Positions 59,114-64,000 of a stretch of 64,000 nt of DNA are shown here, piece after piece (the stretch's first letter is position 1; each line of letters begins with the position of its first letter). Under the pieces are notes generated by a model. That model was not told where the DNA came from, did not search any database, and was given only the letters and a program-made list of their open reading frames with translations. The translations under genes were made by a program, and so were the position numbers. The stretch is from positions 372,001 to 436,000 of the forward strand of contig NZ_JAUSUA010000001.1 of the NCBI RefSeq assembly GCF_030813245.1, in the 5' to 3' direction. The stretch is from Alkalicoccobacillus murimartini. Its GTDB lineage: Bacteria > Bacillota > Bacilli > Bacillales > Bacillaceae_D.

Positions 59114-60016
59114 ATGTCTACATTAAAAGCATACATATATACTATTTTAGGTGCGTCATGCTGGGGACTAATTGGTCTCTTCGTTGATCCGCTTTATCAA
59201 GAGGGGTTCACTGCGTGGGAAGTAGTGGCCATTCGAGGCATTTTTACATTTGTCTTTTTAATTATTTTCATGTCTATTTGGTTTAGATCTCATCTAAAAA
59301 CAAGAATACGAGATCATTGGATCTTTGCCGCTTCAGGCATTTGTAGCATTGCATTTTTTAATTATTTTTACTTTGAAGTCTTTGCCCGCTCAAATTTATC
59401 TCTCGCCGTGACTCTTTTATATACTGGACCGATGTTTGTGGCATTGCTTTCCCGAGTTTTCTTTAAAGAGCTGCTAACAAAGAATAAAATAGCAGCACTT
59501 GTCTTATCTCTAATGGGCTGTGCGTTTGTTGTACAACTATTGCCATCTGGAACATCAAGTATTCCAGGTACTGTCATCTTAATGGGTGTTCTTTCAGGGT
59601 TCTTCTACGCTCTATATAGCATTTTCACCAAACCTATTACAAAACGGTATTCACCGTTAACGATCACGACTTATACCTTTTTATATACAAGTGTGTTTAT
59701 GTTGCTTACAAGTCCTATTACTGAAAAAGCCTCACTATTCGTGAGTCCATCTGTATTAGTACCGGCTATTCTACTTGCACTCGTATCAACAGTGGGTGGG
59801 TATGTATTTTATACAACGGGACTTAAGCATCTTGAGGCAAGTAAAGCCTCAATTCTTGCAACGATTGAACCAGTTGTAGCAGTTATTTCAAGCGTTCTAT
59901 TTCTTAATGATTACTTAGATGTATGGCAGCTTGCTGGAATTTTGGCTGTGCTATACTCTGCTGTGCTTGTAAGTAGGAGAAGACGAAGGGTGGTTGCAGG
60001 AGAAAAGGTAGCTTAG
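59114..60016 (+). CDS. EamA/DMT-family transporter
   Basis: A 300-residue membrane protein with ten predicted helices in two EamA halves. LGASCWGLIGLFVDPLYQEG begins the first and GVLSGFFYALYSIFTKPI the second; ASKASILATIEPVVAVISSV is the usual final signature. The family exports amino acids or other metabolites. AGGAGGAG precedes the ATG. Substrate unknown. Confidence 0.88.
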   Translation: MSTLKAYIYTILGASCWGLIGLFVDPLYQEGFTAWEVVAIRGIFTFVFLIIFMSIWFRSHLKTRIRDHWIFAASGICSIAFFNYFYFEVFARSNLSLAVTLLYTGPMFVALLSRVFFKELLTKNKIAALVLSLMGCAFVVQLLPSGTSSIPGTVILMGVLSGFFYALYSIFTKPITKRYSPLTITTYTFLYTSVFMLLTSPITEKASLFVSPSVLVPAILLALVSTVGGYVFYTTGLKHLEASKASILATIEPVVAVISSVLFLNDYLDVWQLAGILAVLYSAVLVSRRRRRVVAGEKVA

Positions 60017-60045
60017 GATTTACCGAAAAGAAGTGAGGGTTCAAT

Positions 60046-60582
60046 TTGGAAAGAGTTAAAATAAGGCGACCGCTAAACTCTGATAGACAAGAGATTCATA
60101 ATCTTTTTAAAGATGTCATCAAAGACACGTTTGCAAGAGAGGGCCTTTCCAAACTTGTTGATGATCAACAAGAAGAACTAAAAACAAAAATTCAATATCT
60201 AAAAAGCGATTTAGAAAATTGCAAAGAAAAGCGTCGATTTCTACTTGCGATAGATAATGCAAAAGGTAAAATCATCGGAACGATAGAATATGGGAAACCG
60301 AATGAACTCATCCAAAATATAATAAATGAAGATCTGGCCAAATACCCTGAGATTGGCACTATATTCGTTCTTCCCACATTTCAAGGAAATCATATAGGGT
60401 CTAAATTAATTGAATCTATAATCAAAGACATAAATAATTATGATTTCCACGGGTATTGTTTAGACAGTGGATATAGACGATCACAACTCATTTGGACAAA
60501 AAAATTTGGAGCTCCTAATTATGTTTTGAATAATTATTGGGGAGAAGCAAATCACCATATGGTATGGAAGAAAGACTTGTAG
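60046..60582 (+). CDS. GNAT-family N-acetyltransferase
   Basis: A 178-residue GNAT enzyme. VRPLNS-like start (KIRRPLNSDRQEIHNLF), then the acetyl-CoA motif VLPTFQGNHIGSKLIESII and a final FGAPNYVLNNYWGEANHHMV. The start is TTG after GTGAGGG. It lies 29 bases after the EamA gene. Substrate unknown. Confidence 0.82.
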   Translation: MERVKIRRPLNSDRQEIHNLFKDVIKDTFAREGLSKLVDDQQEELKTKIQYLKSDLENCKEKRRFLLAIDNAKGKIIGTIEYGKPNELIQNIINEDLAKYPEIGTIFVLPTFQGNHIGSKLIESIIKDINNYDFHGYCLDSGYRRSQLIWTKKFGAPNYVLNNYWGEANHHMVWKKDL

Positions 60583-60666
60583 TGATTCGAGAAGCAAATC
60601 TACTAACTCATGTGGTGAGTTATGGAACCATTCCTAATTAAAATGATCAAAAAAGGAGACAACATC

Positions 60667-61509
60667 ATGCCACAACCAACTAGTCATACTTACCATATTG
60701 CTATGACAGAGACCATTGCTGGAAGTCTTAGATACGGTTTTAAAGGAGCAGGTCGAGCAAATCATACATTTATTGCTTTTGATGATTATTTTGCTTATGG
60801 TCCGATTTGGAATCTTCATGAAAAAGCAGGTGTCATAGCACGTTACAAATGGATGGAACGAATGCGATATAGTACTAGCTATAAGCAGGGCTACACAAGG
60901 TTTTATGAAACTCAGAACGATATTCAACAAATTCCAGCAGGTTCAGATGTAATGATTTGGACAGGAAATAATGCAACGGAGCAGGTTGGTTATTTGTTTG
61001 CCATGTATCTATTAAAAAATCATACTTCAAATGTTAGAAGTATAAATACATCAGATTATTATCACGAGCTTTTTCCGCAAATGCGTGATGAGCAATTTTA
61101 TCCACAAATAAGCTCAGAAATATTGCCTGAGCAGCTGCGAATGATGTTTGCAGAGCATAAATTAGATTCAATCGCTATAGAAATCAGGAAGAAACTTGAA
61201 GATGAATGGCTGAGGAGATCTGAATCAGAAGATGTACTCAGAGTCTGGAGAGAAAATTCATTGTTGAATGTACCAGAAGATGCACTGGACGAAGACATCT
61301 TAAACATAGCTTGGTTATTACATCATGAAAATGATCAGGAAGAATTTATGAAAGCAATTAAATTAATTGCTCATGCGGTAGGTGAATTCGATCAATTACC
61401 TAGTGATACATTTATCGAATATCGGATAAAAGCGCTTATTCATCAAGGTAAGCTGTTAATGAGAGGAACATATCATCAAATGTGGACGTACGAAGTGATG
61501 CCTTTATGA
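60667..61509 (+). CDS. DUF1835-family protein
   Basis: A 280-residue protein. IAMTETIAGSLRYGF, FDDYFAYGPI and SDVMIWTGNNATEQVG fit the DUF1835 family; the C-terminal part is helical with DILNIAWLLHH. A Met 15 codons upstream is in frame, but AAAGGAG just before the ATG at 60667 fixes the start. The next gene overlaps its stop by four bases. Function unknown. Confidence 0.75.
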   Translation: MPQPTSHTYHIAMTETIAGSLRYGFKGAGRANHTFIAFDDYFAYGPIWNLHEKAGVIARYKWMERMRYSTSYKQGYTRFYETQNDIQQIPAGSDVMIWTGNNATEQVGYLFAMYLLKNHTSNVRSINTSDYYHELFPQMRDEQFYPQISSEILPEQLRMMFAEHKLDSIAIEIRKKLEDEWLRRSESEDVLRVWRENSLLNVPEDALDEDILNIAWLLHHENDQEEFMKAIKLIAHAVGEFDQLPSDTFIEYRIKALIHQGKLLMRGTYHQMWTYEVMPL

Positions 61510-61976
61510 CTGAACTGGAGAGATCTATTTTATCTGCCAATTATGATTCAGCTGAGTTACTTTATCGTGAGATGAGCTTTGATACGTTTTCGAGTACAAT
61601 GATTGTGGGTGCATTTGATCAACCATCATTTAGTTATTATACTTTTCTTGCTAGTTTACTTATCAAACAAGAAGAGGTAAGGATTCACCATTTGGCAGTA
61701 GAATTGCTTATTCTTCCTCTATGCCACATAGAAGGAGCCTACTTTTCAGCACTTTACCATGTGAGAAAAATCCTATATTTAACGAATGGTAAGGATTTAG
61801 CAGGCATGGAAATGTTACTTTTCTTAAGTGAAGTTCCTGATCAGGTAGTGGCGAAAGAAGAAGCTTCTCAAGTTGCGCAGGTACTTCTTACGTTGGATCA
61901 TTCAAATCAAATAGCACGTGAGTATGTAAAAAGTTTAAAGACACAAGAAAAAAAGAATAGAAGGCGACCATTTTAA
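61506..61976 (+). CDS. Hypothetical helical protein coupled to the DUF1835 gene
   Basis: A 156-residue protein not recognised. It is mostly helical, with SYYTFLASLLIKQEEVRIHH and an ending KTQEKKNRRRPF. The ATG overlaps the stop of the DUF1835 gene (ATGA), so the two are made together. This supports a shared function, which is unknown. Confidence 0.65.
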   Translation: MTELERSILSANYDSAELLYREMSFDTFSSTMIVGAFDQPSFSYYTFLASLLIKQEEVRIHHLAVELLILPLCHIEGAYFSALYHVRKILYLTNGKDLAGMEMLLFLSEVPDQVVAKEEASQVAQVLLTLDHSNQIAREYVKSLKTQEKKNRRRPF

Positions 61977-62041
61977 AAACAGTAAATGAACTGACCATAC
62001 TATCTGAATTTTGTTAATCTATGATAAAGGAGATGTTCAAA

Positions 62042-62824
62042 TTGATCAAAACTGGTGTATGTTCCGTGACCTTCCGAAAAGAGTCAGTTGATACAATTAT
62101 AAAGAGAACAAAGCAGGCGAATTTAGATGGCATTGAATGGGCTGCTGATGTACATGTTCAGCCTGGAGATAGCCAGCAAGCAGAATGTGTAGCTAAAGAG
62201 ATGAAGGAAGCTGGTCTAGAGGTGTTGTCTTACGGTTCGTATTATCGTGCGGGAGCTACGGAGAATGGCAACTCGTTTGAAACGATTCTGAAAACAGCTA
62301 AACAGCTTGGAGCCCCATCTATTAGAATATGGGCGGGAATAAAGGGATCTGAAGAAGCATCTGAGAAAGATCGACAACAAGTAACAGCTGACATTCAACG
62401 TATTGCTGAGCTAGCTCAAGCACAAAAAATTGCTGTACATATTGAGTATCATGGTGGAACACTTACCGATACAAGTGAAAGTGCCAAACAATTAGTAGAG
62501 GATATTAATCATAATAACGTTAAGCTGTATTGGCAACCAGCTGTTGGTATAGAAGTATCAGAACGAGTAAAAGACATCCAAGTAGTAAAACCATTCTTAA
62601 AGCATGTTCATGTTTTTTATTGGAAAGAACAGGATAGGCTTCCTTTAGCAGAGGGAGTGGGGGCCTGGAGACAATACTTGCATCATCTTCACTTAAAAGA
62701 TCCTCATGAAGACCAGCATTTTCTATTAGAGTTTGTCCAGGATGAAGATCCCGAGCAGTTTCAAGAGGATGCACAGGTGCTCTTGGAGCTTATATCAGAA
62801 TTCGAATTGAGAGCGCATTCATAA
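62042..62824 (+). CDS. Sugar phosphate isomerase/epimerase-type TIM barrel
   Basis: A 260-residue AP_endonuc_2-type barrel. It opens TGVCSVTFRKESVDTIIKRT, has NLDGIEWAADVHVQPGD with a likely metal glutamate, AVHIEYHGGTLTDTSESAKQ and HVFYWKEQDRLPLAEGVGAW. These enzymes handle sugar acids or inositols. AAGGAG lies nine bases before the TTG at 62042, which I prefer over an ATG-less upstream frame. Substrate unknown. Confidence 0.83.
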   Translation: MIKTGVCSVTFRKESVDTIIKRTKQANLDGIEWAADVHVQPGDSQQAECVAKEMKEAGLEVLSYGSYYRAGATENGNSFETILKTAKQLGAPSIRIWAGIKGSEEASEKDRQQVTADIQRIAELAQAQKIAVHIEYHGGTLTDTSESAKQLVEDINHNNVKLYWQPAVGIEVSERVKDIQVVKPFLKHVHVFYWKEQDRLPLAEGVGAWRQYLHHLHLKDPHEDQHFLLEFVQDEDPEQFQEDAQVLLELISEFELRAHS

Positions 62825-62853
62825 AATTTGATGTGTAAGAAGAGGTGAATGTA

Positions 62854-63573
62854 ATGAGTGAACTGAATAAGCTGAGCCCGATCAAGGCAGCAGAACAATT
62901 TATCAATGACTATTTTCGAGATTGTCAAGGAGCTTTGTTAGCAGGTAGTGTTGTTAGAGGTGAGGCAACAGAAACCTCAGATCTTGATATCGTGATATTT
63001 GATAAACATCTTACATCATCTTATAGACAGTCGTTAGTGAAATATGATTGGGCGATAGAGATCTTTGTTCATAGTCCAACCTCTTATAAACATTTTTTTA
63101 AATTGGATTTTGAACTAGCGAGACCATCTATGCAAAGAATGGTCTCGGAAGGAATAGTCATAAAAGATGATGAAATCCTTGCATCGATAAAACAAGAAGC
63201 TACGGATCAATTAAATAAGGGACCTGAAGAATGGTCAATAGAAACAATAGATACAAAACGTTACTTTATTACGGATGCATTAGATGATTTTATAGGTTGC
63301 TCTAATCGAGTTGAGGAATTATTTATAGCTAATACACTTGCTGAGTTAGTAAGCGAATTTGTTCTAAGAACTAACAAACAATGGACTGGTGCATCAAAAT
63401 GGGTGATTCGTTCATTGAGAAACTATGATGGGGTGTTCACTGATCAATTTGTCAAGGCGTTTGATATGTTTTATAAAAACGGAGACAAAAATCTAGTAAT
63501 CCATCTAGTCGATAAAACATTGGAGCCATTTGGAGGTCGATTGTTTGATGGCTTTTCACTAGGTAAAAACTAA
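62854..63573 (+). CDS. Nucleotidyltransferase-domain protein
   Basis: A 239-residue protein. LLAGSVVRGEATETSDLDIV is the GS-x-x-R-G...D-x-D motif of the DNA-polymerase-beta nucleotidyltransferase fold. The C-terminal half is a helical domain. It could modify a small molecule, as aminoglycoside adenylyltransferases do, or a protein; the target is unknown. AGAGGTG precedes the ATG. Confidence 0.75.
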   Translation: MSELNKLSPIKAAEQFINDYFRDCQGALLAGSVVRGEATETSDLDIVIFDKHLTSSYRQSLVKYDWAIEIFVHSPTSYKHFFKLDFELARPSMQRMVSEGIVIKDDEILASIKQEATDQLNKGPEEWSIETIDTKRYFITDALDDFIGCSNRVEELFIANTLAELVSEFVLRTNKQWTGASKWVIRSLRNYDGVFTDQFVKAFDMFYKNGDKNLVIHLVDKTLEPFGGRLFDGFSLGKN

Positions 63574-63748
63574 ATTAAAAGCGGGCAATAACTGTGATTA
63601 AACGGCTATGATAAGGTAGTCGTTTTTAAATGACCTGAAAAATATAAGCTGAAACGCTCTGCTAACTTCGCACGTATACTAGTTTGACCATTTGATTCGT
63701 TTTTATAAGATTAGTTAATTGGAAAATAATCGTTTAGGAGATTAGTTG

Positions 63749-64000
63749 ATGAGGCAATTAAAACCACAAAAAGGGAAATCAATTGTGATTCCTTTAGGCG
63801 GCATTCTGGTTATGATCCCTGTAATTATTTTAAGTGTCATACTTATTATTGGTTTGGTTCAATACAATCCAAATCTTGAGCAAGCGGATGCATTAATAGA
63901 AGAGGCTCAGCTATCACAACAACAAGCAGAATCGATTGATCAATATTTTCTCTTACCTAATGGTCATGCGCTTTCAGTCTCGTATGAGCATGAAGAGATG
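63749..64000 (+). CDS. Membrane-anchored protein, cut by the window end
   Basis: The first 84 codons of a gene that continues past the window. TTAGGAG lies nine bases before the ATG. After a basic start (MRQLKPQKGK) there is one helix (IPLGGILVMIPVIILSVILI), then a glutamine- and acid-rich region outside. A promoter TTGACC-N16-TAAGAT lies near 63686. Function cannot be told from this part. Confidence 0.7.
   Translation, partial: MRQLKPQKGKSIVIPLGGILVMIPVIILSVILIIGLVQYNPNLEQADALIEEAQLSQQQAESIDQYFLLPNGHALSVSYEHEEM

Overview
The window looks like a chromosomal stretch from a low-GC Gram-positive bacterium of the family Bacillaceae. Most genes have clear Bacillus subtilis counterparts, several in the same local order (yjcFGH, the yqjA-yqjC-yqjE-yqjH group, ylqG-ylqH, the ylnDEF-type siroheme genes, yjmD-uxuA-yjmF). 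Ribosome binding sites are strong AGGAGG types, and TTG and GTG starts are common. A NaChBac-type sodium channel, a BCCT osmolyte transporter and several very acidic secreted lipoproteins suggest an alkaliphilic or salt-tolerant member (Alkalihalobacillus and relatives). That placement is inference.

Layout. 1-7.6 kb: thiamine-binding protein, yjcFGH operon, a PgpA-like phosphatase, two divergent XRE regulators, fumarase, msrAB, and the small-protein trio DUF1659-DUF2922-YvrJ. 7.6-16.4 kb: BCCT transporter, PilZ protein, LysE exporter, a small lipoprotein, then a yqj-like block ending in an SOS-type DNA polymerase IV with a LexA-like box. 16.4-20.9 kb: a late-flagellar island (YlqG/FliK-like, FhlB-like, FliS-like, flagellin, YaaR) with two sigma-D-like promoters. 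20.9-31.3 kb: DarB, the assimilatory sulfate operon (yezD-cysH-sat-cysC), a membrane-anchored subtilase, TnrA, the siroheme operon and folE2. 31.5-40.5 kb: small proteins, aspartokinase, sodium channel, a proline operon under a proline T-box, and asparagine synthetase. 41-45 kb: a beta-propeller lipoprotein, a two-component system and a CopC-like protein, read as one sensory module. 45-53.2 kb: a complete GntR-TRAP-uxu-kdg cluster for uronate or mannonate use through the KDG/KDPG route. 53.4-64 kb: an accessory region with a MarR/quinone-reductase pair, a chloramphenicol acetyltransferase with a translation-attenuation leader, a Cys/Asp/Lys-rich small protein, a tRNA-shaped RNA with a large insert, a 41-bp tandem repeat, and several family-level genes. 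The last gene runs off the window.

How it fits together. Sulfate reduction (cysH, sat, cysC) and siroheme synthesis (needed by sulfite and nitrite reductases) lie close together. A TnrA box between tnrA and the siroheme genes ties the second to nitrogen status. The uronate cluster is nearly self-contained from uptake to KDPG cleavage. The most unusual sequence is the RNA at about 58506-58701: it has good tRNA acceptor, D and T arms, but the anticodon arm is replaced by about 140 nt of other potential helices, and a terminator follows.
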